64,000 nucleotides of DNA from Herbaspirillum rubrisubalbicans (GTDB lineage: Bacteria > Pseudomonadota > Gammaproteobacteria > Burkholderiales > Burkholderiaceae_D): the NCBI RefSeq assembly GCF_003719195.1, contig NZ_CP024996.1:2542001-2606000 (forward strand). The letters are read 5' to 3'. Below the pieces are notes generated by a model that made no database searches, was not told the DNA's origin, and saw only the letters and a program-made list of their open reading frames with translations. The stretch's first letter is position 1. Each line of letters opens with the position of its first letter. Shown piece after piece: positions 1-8,791 of the stretch. Position numbers and translations under genes: made by a program.

Positions 1-510
1 GTGGCTGCCCGCGCTGGGGTGGGCAAGGCCACCATCTATCGCTGGTGGCCCAACAAGAGCGCCCTGGCCATGGAAGCTTTGTTGCGTGCAGTAGAGCCGA
101 TGCCGCCCCTGGGCGACAGCGGTGCTGCCCGCGAAGACATCGAACAGCACATGCTGCAACTGTCCCAACTGTTGCGTGGCAAGTCCGGCCGGGTGGTGCG
201 CGAGATGATCGCTCTGGCCCAGTTCGATGAAGAGAGCAAGCGCATCTTCAATGACCATTACCTGGAGCCGCGCCGCCTGGCGCTGGTCAATGTGCTGCGC
301 CGCGGTGCCCAACGCGGCGAGTTCCGGGACGATGCCGACCTCAACCTGGTCTTCGATCTGCTGTACGCCCCCTTGCTGCAGCGCCTGTTGACCGGCAGTG
401 CGGATATCGATGAACGCCAGGTTCAGTCCCAACTGAAACTGGTCCTGGGGAGCGTCGCGCTACCCTCACCCTTTCTGAGCACGAGTAAGCATTCGAGCCA
501 ACAAGCGTAA
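1..510 (+). CDS. TetR-family transcriptional regulator (5' truncated)
   Basis: This is the carboxy-terminal part of a TetR/AcrR repressor whose beginning lies before the window. The first visible residues (AARAGVGKATIYRWWPNK) are the end of the helix-turn-helix: the recognition helix, then the usual Y-R-W-W-P-N-K. The GTG at position 1 is therefore probably an internal codon. The remaining ~150 residues form an all-helical ligand-binding and dimerisation domain resembling the TetR C-terminal 11 type. Full-length family members have roughly 190-220 residues, so about 25-45 are missing. The target is not visible. Being a partial gene, it says nothing certain about which neighbour it controls. 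Confidence 0.9.
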   Translation: MAARAGVGKATIYRWWPNKSALAMEALLRAVEPMPPLGDSGAAREDIEQHMLQLSQLLRGKSGRVVREMIALAQFDEESKRIFNDHYLEPRRLALVNVLRRGAQRGEFRDDADLNLVFDLLYAPLLQRLLTGSADIDERQVQSQLKLVLGSVALPSPFLSTSKHSSQQA

Positions 511-917
511 ATTTTATTGAGCAGTAGATAATTTGCACCTAGAATCCGAGACGAAACGTATCGTATTGGTTCTGGGCAAGTGAACTTTTGCGTCAAAAAA
601 CAGGATCATTGGCATTTTTCGGTGACCTGAAGTCGTCTTTAAGTGACGCCAAATCGTCTTCTCCCCTCCGTAGTGGGCACGGAGGGCTGCCCGCGGGAAA
701 TGCGAGCTGCTCAGTAGGGGGGCGGCCTGTTTCTTCCTGTTCGCTGCTTGCAAAGTGGCGTTTCCTCACCATACGTTGATCCGATCAGATATCACCGGCT
801 TTCCCTCGCGGCAGGCTGGATTACGGCTGCCGTTGCGCACTTGGGCGTCTTCATGACGGCGTTGCGGTGGCCAGGGGATACACACACATGCAAGACATGC
901 CAGTGCAAGGGGGCAAT
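511..917. other. Intergenic region with one hairpin
   Basis: I see no convincing gene in these ~400 bases. A 7-bp perfect hairpin, CCCTCCG (664-670) with CGGAGGG (680-686) and a 9-nt loop, lies in the middle. It has no T-run, so it is not a standard terminator for the TetR gene. The octamer GTCGTCTT-like sequence occurs twice around 630-660. Composition is less GC-rich than the flanking genes. The promoter of the downstream small membrane protein should lie here but I cannot place it. Confidence 0.5.
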
Positions 918-1250
918 ATGCACATCGACACGTTGCGGCCATGCCGCGACCAGGATTCATTGCGGGGCATTGAGCGCCATGGACATCAGCGCAGGACGCG
1001 CCGCTGGTGCATGGCGGGCCTGGTCGGGATTCCGCTGCTGCTGGGGGTGCTGTGGCAGCCATTTGTGGCCGCGCGCGGCGGGCCATGGTTCTATGCCGAC
1101 CACCTCTGCGATTGCCGCGAGGTGGTCTCGTTATGGGTATGGGATTACGTCTGGACCCAGATGATCTGGTTGCCTGGAAATGCCTTGTTCCTGCTGATCT
1201 GGAGCGCGTTGGCAATCAAGCTGTGGAACTGCGGACGTAGCGCACGCTGA
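918..1250 (+). CDS. Small two-helix membrane protein of unknown function
   Basis: A 110-residue protein I do not recognise. The ATG at 918 was chosen because an AAGGGGG ribosome-binding site sits seven bases upstream; an in-frame ATG at 888 has only a weak site. The first ~30 residues are basic and hydrophilic (RRTRRWC). They are followed by a hydrophobic helix at about residues 32-50 (MAGLVGIPLLLGVLWQPF) and a second at about 80-102 (WLPGNALFLLIWSALAIKLW). The intervening loop carries a C-D-C motif. The tail ends in basic residues. It stands alone between the TetR gene and a convergent operon. Conservation in related genomes would decide whether it is real. Confidence 0.55.
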   Translation: MHIDTLRPCRDQDSLRGIERHGHQRRTRRWCMAGLVGIPLLLGVLWQPFVAARGGPWFYADHLCDCREVVSLWVWDYVWTQMIWLPGNALFLLIWSALAIKLWNCGRSAR

Positions 1251-1258
1251 TATCTGTC

Positions 1259-1279
1259 CTTTGACCTCTGATCTCTGAT
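1259..1279. repeat. Tandem heptamer repeat CTCTGAN (3 units)
   Basis: Three consecutive 7-bp units CTTTGAC-CTCTGAT-CTCTGAT lie between the small membrane protein and the convergent operon. The same heptamer recurs in tandem at 7374-7401 (four units, opposite orientation) and 50782-50802 (three units). Confidence 0.7.
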
Positions 1280-1310
1280 ATTTAAGCTGCCGAGTCGGGC
1301 CAGCTTTGCC

Positions 1311-2126
1311 TCAACCATCGATATGCGCCACTAGCGGCAAATGGTCGGAAGCCACGCGTGCCAGCGGCGAGCGATGCACGTGGACCTGCAGCAGGCGCTG
1401 GCGCGGACTGATCCAGATGCGGTCCAGCGCAAACAGCGGCCAGCGCGAGGGGAAGGTACGCGGGGCCGGCGCTGCCTCGAAGTGCGACACCAGCCAGCGC
1501 AATGCACGGCCCCACATGAACCATTCATTGACATCACCCATCAGGATCACCGGCGCCTGGTCGGTATCGAAGGCCTGCAGCAGCCGCTTGATCTGGGCGC
1601 GCCGTTCGGCTGGTTTGAGTCCAAGATGAGTGGCGATCACGCGCAGCATGTGGCCGCGGCAATCGATGTCGGCATCCAGCGCACCACGCGGTTCGCGGCT
1701 TCCGAAGGAGAGGTCGATGTTCTGCGTCGCCAGCACCGGGTAGCGGCTCAATACCGCATTGCCGTAGCGCCGCTCGGGGCTTTGCAGGGTCGGGCCTTCG
1801 ACCGCAAACAGTCCCGTTGCTTCCCGCAGCAGCGCCAGTACGTCCACCTGGCTTGCGCCGCCCAGCGGCACTTCCTGCAAGGCCAGGATGTCGGCATCGA
1901 TTTCCTGCAAGACCCGGGCGATGCGTCCAGGCGAGAAGAGGCCATCGGTGCCGCGCGCGCCATGGATGTTGTAGGTCGCTACCTTCAGGGGCCAGGGATC
2001 CAGGTTGTGCAAGGGTACATCGGCCGTGAGCACCAGTTCGGTGTCGCTATGCGCGCTCACGCCGTGCTCTGGCTGGCGCGGTGAGAGCTTGCCCGTGGGC
2101 GTGGGATGGCTGGCGGTGGTACTCAT
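1311..2126 (-). CDS. Endonuclease/exonuclease/phosphatase-family protein
   Basis: A 271-residue metal-dependent hydrolase of the EEP (DNase I/inositol phosphatase) superfamily. About 45 hydrophilic residues precede the fold. The fold then shows the usual landmarks in order: KVATYNIHGARG (metal-binding Asn), ILALQEVP (catalytic Glu), GDVNEW (Asp/Asn pair) and SDHLPLVAHI (terminal Asp-His). All catalytic positions appear intact. Its start codon overlaps the stop of the upstream phospholipase gene by one base (TGATG), so the two are translationally coupled. That coupling suggests it acts on phosphodiester or phospholipid products of its partner rather than on DNA. The substrate is an inference and unproven. 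Confidence 0.88.
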   Translation of the reverse strand: MSTTASHPTPTGKLSPRQPEHGVSAHSDTELVLTADVPLHNLDPWPLKVATYNIHGARGTDGLFSPGRIARVLQEIDADILALQEVPLGGASQVDVLALLREATGLFAVEGPTLQSPERRYGNAVLSRYPVLATQNIDLSFGSREPRGALDADIDCRGHMLRVIATHLGLKPAERRAQIKRLLQAFDTDQAPVILMGDVNEWFMWGRALRWLVSHFEAAPAPRTFPSRWPLFALDRIWISPRQRLLQVHVHRSPLARVASDHLPLVAHIDG

Positions 2127-4402
2127 CAGGCCCGGTGCGCCTCCACCTGCTCGTCATGGACCGCTTCCTGGAGAACACCCGGCTGGCGCTGGGCACGTCC
2201 CTGGTTGCGCTGGCGCGGCTTGAGCAGCTTTTGCAGCCCGAATGCGGTCAACATCAATGCCGCTGTCACGCCGGCCAGTACCAGCATGGTCTGCAGGCTG
2301 GGGTGGCGGATCGCCTCGGCCAGGTTGTGCGAGAACACGACCGTCAACACGATGCCCGGCGCCATGCCGATCAAGGTACCCAGCAGGTAATCGCGCAAGC
2401 CCAGGTGCGAGGCCCCGGCCACCACGTTGACCACGGTGAAGGGCGCAATGGGCAGCAGCCGCACCACGGCCATGGCGGCGATGCCGCGCTGGGCGAAGCG
2501 GCGGCTGAGATTGTTGATGCGCGGCCCCAGCATCTCGCGCAGGGCATCATGTCCCAGCCAGTGCCCCAGGCCAAAGCCGAGCAGGGCGCTCAAGCCTACG
2601 CCGGCGCTGGCATACAGGCCGCCATTGACGGGCCCGAACACCACGCCGGCCACCGCAATCAAGACCGTAATGGGCACCATCAACATGCCCGCCACCACGA
2701 AGGCGGCAATCACGATGGCCGGGGTGAAGGGCATCTGGTCGACGCTGCGCGCCAGCGCAATCAGCGAGGCCAGGTTGATCCATTCTCGCAGCGGCGTGAA
2801 GCGCCAAGCCAGCGCGAAGGCCACCAGCGCCACGGCCAGCACACCCAGACCGATCATGCGGCGCGGCACCGGTTTGCGGGCACTGCGCGGCACATAGGCA
2901 TCGACGATTTCATCGGGGCTGATGGGGCGCTCCGGGTCGAATACCGCGTTGTCCTGGGTGAGCGCATCGAGCTCCGGGATCAGGCGCGGGTCCAGCGGCC
3001 GCAACTCGCGCTGCCCCGGCTGGCGCAGGCGGGCGATGGCACCGTGCAGGCCGGCTTCGGTCTGCAGCGCCTGTTGTACTGCTGCTGGCGAGACGCCGAG
3101 ATGTTCGGCCAGCAAGCGGTTGCGCATGAGGGCGATGGCGGCGCGGAGCTCGGCCTGTTTGGCCGCATCGCCCTGGACTTCCAGCGTCAGGTTGCATTCG
3201 GTATCGAAGCCCATGGAACGATTGCTCATATTGGCCGAGCCCACCGAGAACAGCCTGTCATCCATGGCGAACACCTTGCTGTGTACGTTCAGGCAGCAGC
3301 CATCCTCCAGACCGGGCAGGTGCGGGCAATACATCTGGTAGCGCGCGGTGGCAGGCTGCCCCTGATTTTTCAATGCGCTTTTCAGACGATGATGGATGCG
3401 CGCGCGCAAGGCCCCCATGGTGGCTTGTTCCAGCCAGCCGCTCTGGGTCTGCGGCGAGATGACGGCGACTTGCGGGCCCTGCGGCTCGCGCAGGCGCGCG
3501 CCGATGGCTTCGGCCAGTACGTTGGAGGTGAAATACTGGTTCTCGAAGAACAGTTGCTCGCGCGCTGCGGCAATGGCATCCAGGTAGAGCTCGCGCACTT
3601 CGAAGACACCCGGGCGGCCTTCGTAGGCCGGCTCGGTGCGCGAGATGCCGATGTAGAGATCGCGCAGGTCCGGTTCCAGCGCCGCCGGCCAGGGATCTTC
3701 GGCGGGCAGCACCAGTGCTGCCGATAGCTGCGCTCGCCGTTCGGCATAGCCGGCCAGCGCCCAACGCCGCCGCGCCAGCTCGCCCAGGGCGCACGCCACT
3801 TTGCCATCGACCATGGCCTGCACGTCGTGGAAGGGCGCATAGGGCTTGCCGTCCGGGTCGCAGCGCAGCGGATTGTCGATAGCATGATCGGGAGTGTCCC
3901 AGCGGCAGCGCGTGAGGTCCAGGCCGCCGACGAAGGCCAGCTTGTCGTCGATGACCACGATCTTCTGATGGTGCGACGCCCCCACCGGATGGCGCGCATC
4001 GGTGCGAAAGTGCAGGCGCTTGTTGCGTGAGCGGCCGGGCTTTCTGGCCAGGATCCATTCGCGCTCCAGCGCATAGAGCATGGCGTAGTCCCAGTTCAGC
4101 ACGCGGATGTGCAGATCCGGCTGGCGCTCCACCAACGCGTGCAACAGGTCACCCAGTTGCGGCGGCAGGCCATCGTCGGTGATGCCGGGCACCAGCACGG
4201 TACGACTATCGATATCCCAGCCCAGGATGTAGACGCTGCGCCGCGCATTCAGGAGCGCCAGGCGTAGCGCGCGGAAATACTCGGCGGCGTCGATGAGCAG
4301 CTTGAAGCGTTGCGCATGTTCTAGTCGCCAGCAATTGCGGCCGGGCTGCAGCAAGCCGGAGTAAGCGTGGTCCTGGTTGTCTTGGGAGACAGGGGATGGC
4401 AT
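2126..4402 (-). CDS. Phospholipase D / VTT (DedA-like) membrane fusion protein
   Basis: A 758-residue fusion. Residues ~1-500 are a phospholipase D/cardiolipin synthase-type enzyme with two HKD motifs: HHQKIVVIDDKLAFVGG (His145, Lys147) and HSKVFAMDDRLFSVGS (His374, Lys376). Residues ~515-535 form a transmembrane helix. Residues ~555-740 form a multi-spanning SNARE-associated/VTT domain, as in DedA proteins, with a short basic tail. The predicted activity is transphosphatidylation or hydrolysis of phospholipids at the inner membrane, with the VTT part possibly moving lipid across it. A GGAGG ribosome-binding site precedes the ATG. It lies 11 bases after the small acidic gene and overlaps the EEP gene, so the three form one operon. 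Confidence 0.92.
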   Translation of the reverse strand: MPSPVSQDNQDHAYSGLLQPGRNCWRLEHAQRFKLLIDAAEYFRALRLALLNARRSVYILGWDIDSRTVLVPGITDDGLPPQLGDLLHALVERQPDLHIRVLNWDYAMLYALEREWILARKPGRSRNKRLHFRTDARHPVGASHHQKIVVIDDKLAFVGGLDLTRCRWDTPDHAIDNPLRCDPDGKPYAPFHDVQAMVDGKVACALGELARRRWALAGYAERRAQLSAALVLPAEDPWPAALEPDLRDLYIGISRTEPAYEGRPGVFEVRELYLDAIAAAREQLFFENQYFTSNVLAEAIGARLREPQGPQVAVISPQTQSGWLEQATMGALRARIHHRLKSALKNQGQPATARYQMYCPHLPGLEDGCCLNVHSKVFAMDDRLFSVGSANMSNRSMGFDTECNLTLEVQGDAAKQAELRAAIALMRNRLLAEHLGVSPAAVQQALQTEAGLHGAIARLRQPGQRELRPLDPRLIPELDALTQDNAVFDPERPISPDEIVDAYVPRSARKPVPRRMIGLGVLAVALVAFALAWRFTPLREWINLASLIALARSVDQMPFTPAIVIAAFVVAGMLMVPITVLIAVAGVVFGPVNGGLYASAGVGLSALLGFGLGHWLGHDALREMLGPRINNLSRRFAQRGIAAMAVVRLLPIAPFTVVNVVAGASHLGLRDYLLGTLIGMAPGIVLTVVFSHNLAEAIRHPSLQTMLVLAGVTAALMLTAFGLQKLLKPRQRNQGRAQRQPGVLQEAVHDEQVEAHRA

Positions 4403-4413
4403 CAGGCCTCCGT

Positions 4414-4584
4414 TCAGGGCTTGCCGACCGAGATTGGATGCTCTTCGGAGGCCGGCGGCTGGTGGTCCACTTGAGCGGGCCGCTCTTGCTCCGCCTCGTG
4501 CGGCAAGGACTGCGGCTTGGTCTTGTCCAAGGCGGTCTCGGTGGACTGCGTGGTGTCTTCGGGCAGGGGGATATTCTTGCTCAT
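4414..4584 (-). CDS. Small acidic, proline-rich protein
   Basis: A 56-residue protein starting MSKNIPLPED, rich in Pro, Glu, Gln and Thr, with no hydrophobic segment. It looks intrinsically disordered. The start at 4584 was preferred because GAGGG lies upstream; an alternative ATG at 4605 has no such site. The gene is the first of an operon with the phospholipase D/VTT fusion, whose ATG is 11 bases downstream. I recognise no family. Its position suggests a partner or regulator of the lipid enzyme, but that is only inference. Confidence 0.55.
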   Translation of the reverse strand: MSKNIPLPEDTTQSTETALDKTKPQSLPHEAEQERPAQVDHQPPASEEHPISVGKP

Positions 4585-4889
4585 GGGGCGACCCTCATTG
4601 GTCATTGTGGCGGAGGCTTTTCGATAGTTATTAACATAGTCCCCACGCCTGGATTGGCCCATCGGACAGCTCCCCAAGCTGGTGTAGGAAGATGCTGGCG
4701 CAACACGCTTATATGAAGGTGCAAAATGCGAGCCCAAAACGCCTTTGTGCCATGCGGAAATATTGTCACGCAGCAGTAATACTTCAATGCAACAATTCGC
4801 CCCGCATCCAGACCGGCTGTGCATTCGTTCAGTTTCTTGAGGGGGGAACTGAAACATTGAGCTGGTTCATCTACCTCAAGAGGAATCCC

Positions 4890-7316
4890 ATGACCATCCG
4901 TATGCGTATCACCTTGCTGGTGATACTTACTTTCGTCGCCATTGCTGGCATTGGCGGTTATGCGATGTACCAGTCCCGTAGCAGCGCCGTGGAGGTGCGC
5001 TCGGTCACCGAGGGCGTCATGCCCAGTGTGCTGGCCTCTGCGGACTTGATGGGGCAGTTGAAGGACGTGCAGTTGGCCGCCATGGTCATGGTCACCGAGA
5101 GTGACAACCAACTGGTGGCGCAGGAAAACGAAAAACTGGCCGACAAGAAGGCCGTGCTGGAAAAAGCCTTGGCTGCCCAGGCCCAGCAGGCCGAAGGTGT
5201 GGCCCAGCGCGGCTTGATCGAGCAGGCCAAGGAAAGCCTGGATAACTATTTCAATGCCATCGACACCACGGCCAAGTTCAAGCTGGCCGGCAAGAATGAA
5301 ATCGCCCAGGCGCAGTTCTTCGGCGGCGTGATGCAGTACCAGACCGAGCTGGAAGGCATCGTCAATACCTTGCGCATCGAAAAGAATCGCTTCAAGGACA
5401 ACGCCATTGCCTCGCTCAACGGCAAGCTGGCGCAGACTACCACCACCATCAGCATCGTGACCGTGGTGGCCGTGCTGCTGCTGGGGGGCATCGGCTTGCT
5501 GCTGTATCGCCAGATCACCGGCCCCATCAGCAATATGGCCGCCATGATGGGCGAGATCGCCACCAGCCAGGACTTTACCCGTCGCCTGCCGGTGCAGCGC
5601 ATGGATGAAGTGGGGCACTCCATCGTCGCCTTCAACGGCATGGTCGAGAAGATCGAACAAGCCTCGGCCCAGGTGCGCCAGAAGACGGCCGACATGCAGG
5701 CCATGTTGCAGAACATCCCGCAGGGCATCCTCACCATCGTGGAGGGCAACAAGGTCCACCCGGAATACTCGGCCTTCCTGGAAACCGTGTTCGACACCAC
5801 CGACATTGCCGGGCGCGACGTGATGGAACTGGTCTTTGCCAATACCAACCTGGGGGCCGATATCCTGTCGCAGATCGAAGCCATCGGCGGCGCCTGCATC
5901 GGCGAAGACGTGATGAACTTCGAATTCAACGAACACCTGATGGTGGGCGAAATCGAAAAGACCATGGCCGATGGCAGTGTCAAGATCCTCGACCTGTCCT
6001 GGTCGCCCATCACCGATGAGGCCGACATGGTGATCCGCCTGATGCTGTGCGTGCGCGACGTGACCGAGCTGCGCCAGTTGGCCGCTGAAGCCAACGAACA
6101 GAAGCGCGAACTGGAAATGATCGGTGAAATCCTGGCGGTGGCGCCGGCCAAGTTCGCCGAATTCATCGGCAGCGCCCGCCGCTTCCTGGATGAGAACGAG
6201 CAGATCGTGCACCAGAACCCGCAAGCCACGGCCTTTGCCATCGCCAAGTTGTTCCGCAACATGCACACCATCAAGGGCAATGGCCGCACTTATGGTCTGC
6301 TGCACCTGGCCAACGTGGTTCACCACACCGAACAGCACTACGACGACCTGCGCCATGCTTCCAGCGGCGCCGTCTGGAACCAGGAAGAGCTGTTGCTGCA
6401 ACTGGCCCAGGTGCGCGAGGTCATCGATCGCTATGCCCGTATCAATGACGTCACCCTGGGCCGCGGCAACAATGCCGGCGGAGACCAGGTGGCCGCGGGC
6501 TATGAACGCCACGTGCTGACCATTGATCGCAAGCACATCCAGGATAGCCTGCTGCGCCTGGAAAACGTCAACACCGCCAACCTGCATGAACTGGTGGCCG
6601 TGCGCAACGACGTGCGCCGCACCTTGCGCCTGCTGGGTACGGCCACCATCGAAGACGTGTTGGCGCCGGTGATCGAGTCGCTGCCGGCACTGGCGGCCGA
6701 CCTCGGCAAGGCGGCACCGGTCGTGTCGATTGACGACAACGGCTACGTGGTCCACAGCTTTGCCTCGCCGATGTTGCAAAACGTCTTCATGCACCTGATC
6801 CGCAACGCCATGGACCACGGTCTGGAATCGACCGAGGAACGCCTGGCTAAGGGCAAGCCCGAGGCCGGCACCATCAAGCTGGAAATGGGCGTGATGGATG
6901 ACATGTTCCAGATGGCCTTGTCCGACGATGGTCGTGGCCTGGCCCTGCACAAGGTACGCCAGATCGGCATCGAGAAAAACCTGATCAGCATCGACCAGGT
7001 CCTCACCGACGCCGAGATCGCCCGCCTGATCCTGCAACCGGGCTTCTCCACCCGCAGCGAAGTGACCGAAGTCTCGGGGCGTGGCGTGGGCATGGATGCG
7101 GTGCTGGACTTCGTCACCCGTGAACATGGCCAGATCGAGATCCGCTTCACCGATACCCACGAAGGCGCGGCGTTGCGTCCCTTCCAGATCATCGTGATGC
7201 TGCCCGAGAACGTGGCGGTGGAAATCGATGGCATCGACGTACCCTATCCGGTGGGTGCGCAGGAAGTGCTCCAGCCGGTGGTGCTGCCCCAGGGCGGCGA
7301 TTCGCAGGTGGCCTGA
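4890..7316 (+). CDS. Membrane-anchored CheA-like histidine kinase (HAMP-PAS-Hpt-HATPase)
   Basis: An 808-residue sensor kinase. The ATG at 4890 follows AAGAGGA. Domain order: transmembrane helix ~7-27; helical periplasmic sensor resembling a four-helix-bundle MCP domain, ~28-182; transmembrane helix ~185-206; HAMP ~207-260; PAS-like domain ~270-392; Hpt domain with MHTIKGNGRTYG, making His459 the likely phospho-site; CheA-type ATPase ~545-775 with the N box HLIRNAMDHGLE (Asn639), DDGRG (679-683) and GRGVGMD (730-736). The sequence stops at the end of the ATPase domain, so the CheW-like P5 domain of true CheA is absent. It is first of five chemosensory-like genes. Unlike classical CheA, sensing and kinase are in one polypeptide, so it may not need an MCP-CheW array. 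Confidence 0.9.
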   Translation: MTIRMRITLLVILTFVAIAGIGGYAMYQSRSSAVEVRSVTEGVMPSVLASADLMGQLKDVQLAAMVMVTESDNQLVAQENEKLADKKAVLEKALAAQAQQAEGVAQRGLIEQAKESLDNYFNAIDTTAKFKLAGKNEIAQAQFFGGVMQYQTELEGIVNTLRIEKNRFKDNAIASLNGKLAQTTTTISIVTVVAVLLLGGIGLLLYRQITGPISNMAAMMGEIATSQDFTRRLPVQRMDEVGHSIVAFNGMVEKIEQASAQVRQKTADMQAMLQNIPQGILTIVEGNKVHPEYSAFLETVFDTTDIAGRDVMELVFANTNLGADILSQIEAIGGACIGEDVMNFEFNEHLMVGEIEKTMADGSVKILDLSWSPITDEADMVIRLMLCVRDVTELRQLAAEANEQKRELEMIGEILAVAPAKFAEFIGSARRFLDENEQIVHQNPQATAFAIAKLFRNMHTIKGNGRTYGLLHLANVVHHTEQHYDDLRHASSGAVWNQEELLLQLAQVREVIDRYARINDVTLGRGNNAGGDQVAAGYERHVLTIDRKHIQDSLLRLENVNTANLHELVAVRNDVRRTLRLLGTATIEDVLAPVIESLPALAADLGKAAPVVSIDDNGYVVHSFASPMLQNVFMHLIRNAMDHGLESTEERLAKGKPEAGTIKLEMGVMDDMFQMALSDDGRGLALHKVRQIGIEKNLISIDQVLTDAEIARLILQPGFSTRSEVTEVSGRGVGMDAVLDFVTREHGQIEIRFTDTHEGAALRPFQIIVMLPENVAVEIDGIDVPYPVGAQEVLQPVVLPQGGDSQVA

Positions 7317-7330
7317 GTTCGCTGGCTTGT

Positions 7331-7372
7331 TCAGATATACCTCTCAGATCTCTCTCTGAGAGGTATATCTGA
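7331..7372. repeat. Perfect 18-bp inverted repeat between kinase and MCP-like genes
   Basis: Arms at 7331-7348 and 7355-7372 are exact reverse complements separated by six bases (TCTCTC). As RNA this would be a very stable hairpin. No T-run follows on the + strand, so it is not a normal terminator. It lies 14 bases after the kinase stop and directly before the heptamer repeat. It could be a processing or attenuation element setting the kinase:MCP ratio, or a regulator-binding palindrome. Confidence 0.75.
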
Positions 7373-7373
7373 C

Positions 7374-7401
7374 ATCAGAGATCAGAGTTCAGAGTTCAGA
7401 C
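7374..7401. repeat. Tandem heptamer repeat (4 units)
   Basis: Four units, ATCAGAG-ATCAGAG-TTCAGAG-TTCAGAC, which on the minus strand read as the CTCTGAN heptamer seen at 1259-1279 and 50782-50802. The array lies in the leader of the MCP-like gene, next to the 18-bp inverted repeat. Confidence 0.7.
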
Positions 7402-7429
7402 ATCTAAGTAGAGAAGTAGGAAGAGAGTC

Positions 7430-8155
7430 ATGTTCCAATCCATCCTCCTGGTGGCGCTGGGCGCCGTGCTGGCCGGCTTGCCCATGGCGGCCCTGTGGTT
7501 GCGCCAGAAACGCCGCGCCCGGCAATTGATCGACGCTGCTCAACTGGAGCAGGTGCGCGACCAGGCCCAGGCCGCGCTGGTCCAGCAGCAAGAACAATGG
7601 GCCGCACACCAGCAGCACCTTGAACAAGAGCGCCTGGCCGCGCAAGACCACATGGCCGAACTGCGCCGCGACAGCGAAGCCATGCTGGCGCGCCTGTCCA
7701 GCCAGCAATCGGACCACCTCTCGCGGGTAAAGCAGAACTGCGACGATTCCCAGGACACCATCAGCAAGCTGCTGGGCCTGGTGCGTACCTTCGAGCGCTG
7801 GCACGATGACATGAACGAGCTCATCGCCCACAACCGCGAGATGCACCGCAAGAATGACGAGTTTGCCCTGATCGTCAACCAGGTCGTCATCGTCGCCCTG
7901 AACGCCTCCATCGAGGCCGCCCGCGCCGGGGTACATGGCCGCGGCTTTGCCGTGGTGGCGCAGGAAGTGCGTGACCTGGCGCAGCGCGCCGAGAAGCTGT
8001 CCAAGAGCTATCGTGACAACCTGTACCAGAACGACCTGATCACCACCACCACCTTCCAGGACCTGCAGGCCGGCGGCAAGATGATCATGGGCGCCGTCAT
8101 CGGCCTGGACCTGATCAACAAGAAAACCAGGGATGCCCTGGCCCAAGCGGCATGA
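7430..8155 (+). CDS. Minimal MCP-like signalling protein
   Basis: A 241-residue protein with an amino-terminal membrane helix (~4-25), a long coiled coil and a much shortened MCP signalling hairpin. The tip is recognisable: [13 protein letters not shown] (core at residues 158-167) followed by [20 protein letters not shown]. There is no periplasmic sensor, no HAMP domain, and too little helix after the tip to hold normal adaptation sites. A GGAAGAGAG site precedes the ATG. The gene lies 113 bases after the kinase gene and overlaps the CheX-like gene by four bases (ATGA). It probably docks to the CheA-like kinase as a scaffold rather than acting as a receptor. That role is inferred. Confidence 0.82.
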   Translation: MFQSILLVALGAVLAGLPMAALWLRQKRRARQLIDAAQLEQVRDQAQAALVQQQEQWAAHQQHLEQERLAAQDHMAELRRDSEAMLARLSSQQSDHLSRVKQNCDDSQDTISKLLGLVRTFERWHDDMNELIAHNREMHRKNDEFALIVNQVVIVALNASIEAARAGVHGRGFAVVAQEVRDLAQRAEKLSKSYRDNLYQNDLITTTTFQDLQAGGKMIMGAVIGLDLINKKTRDALAQAA

Positions 8156-8760
8156 GCGCCAATGACATGAGCGAACTGCAGGCGGTGGCCGAGAGCATCC
8201 CTGACCAACGCATCAGTGCTGCTGCGCGCGATGGTTTCGATACCTTGCTGCAGCAGGCCTTGCGCAGCAGCCTGGTGCCGTCTGAGGCCAGTGCCGAGAT
8301 CACGGTATTGGACGACGTCGCCGCCATCGTCGAGAAGAAGATGGTGGTGCTCACCATTTCCTCTTACCTGTTTCGTCTGATGGTGATGTTCCACTTCACC
8401 CCGGACGCCGCTACCCGTGGGCATTTTGCCCGACTCACCCGGGCTAACCCGGCCGAGATGGGCGAGCAAGCCTTCATGGACGCCATCGCCGAATGCGGCA
8501 ACCTGTGCTGCGGCATCTTCAACCGTGAGCTGGGGCGCTTCTTCCCGCACCTGGGCATGTCCACGCCCAACGTTATCGACACCCAGTGTGTGGCCTACCT
8601 GCAAAAGCTCGACTGCGCACACGTGCGGCATTTCGCCATCGACCTGGCGGACGCGCCGCGCTTTCACGTCTCGCTGTGCATCTCGGCCTACGACCACCTG
8701 GACTTTGCCGTCTCGGTCGAGGAACAGGTCGATACCACGGGCGAGCTGGAACTGTTCTGA
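8152..8760 (+). CDS. CheX/CheC-type chemotaxis phosphatase-like protein
   Basis: A 202-residue soluble protein. Residues 110-117 (DAIAECGN) match the D/S-x3-E-x2-N active-site motif of CheX/CheC/FliY phosphatases, with a proline at 139 near the expected place. It is expected to dephosphorylate a CheY-type receiver, most obviously the one encoded at 9807-10175. The start overlaps the MCP-like gene by four bases, so the two are coupled. The last residues, TGELELF, closely match the tail of the next protein (SGELELF). Overall similarity to CheX is modest, so the assignment rests mainly on the motif and context. Confidence 0.75.
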   Translation: MSANDMSELQAVAESIPDQRISAAARDGFDTLLQQALRSSLVPSEASAEITVLDDVAAIVEKKMVVLTISSYLFRLMVMFHFTPDAATRGHFARLTRANPAEMGEQAFMDAIAECGNLCCGIFNRELGRFFPHLGMSTPNVIDTQCVAYLQKLDCAHVRHFAIDLADAPRFHVSLCISAYDHLDFAVSVEEQVDTTGELELF

Positions 8761-8791
8761 CATTTCAACGACCCGGGGAACCTCTACCATC

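Noticed and set aside
4602..7160. Very long open frame on the minus strand opposite the CheA-like kinase
   Set aside because: It is a frame shadow in GC-rich DNA: low-complexity His/Gln/Gly/Asp-rich translation, no domain, and fully antisense to a gene with intact motifs. The same holds for long antisense frames at 2081-3727, 21857-23236, 24874-26568, 28428-30038 and 42222-44402.
7331..7372. The 18-bp inverted repeat as a terminator of the kinase gene
   Set aside because: The stem is strong but no T-run follows on either strand, and the operon clearly continues.
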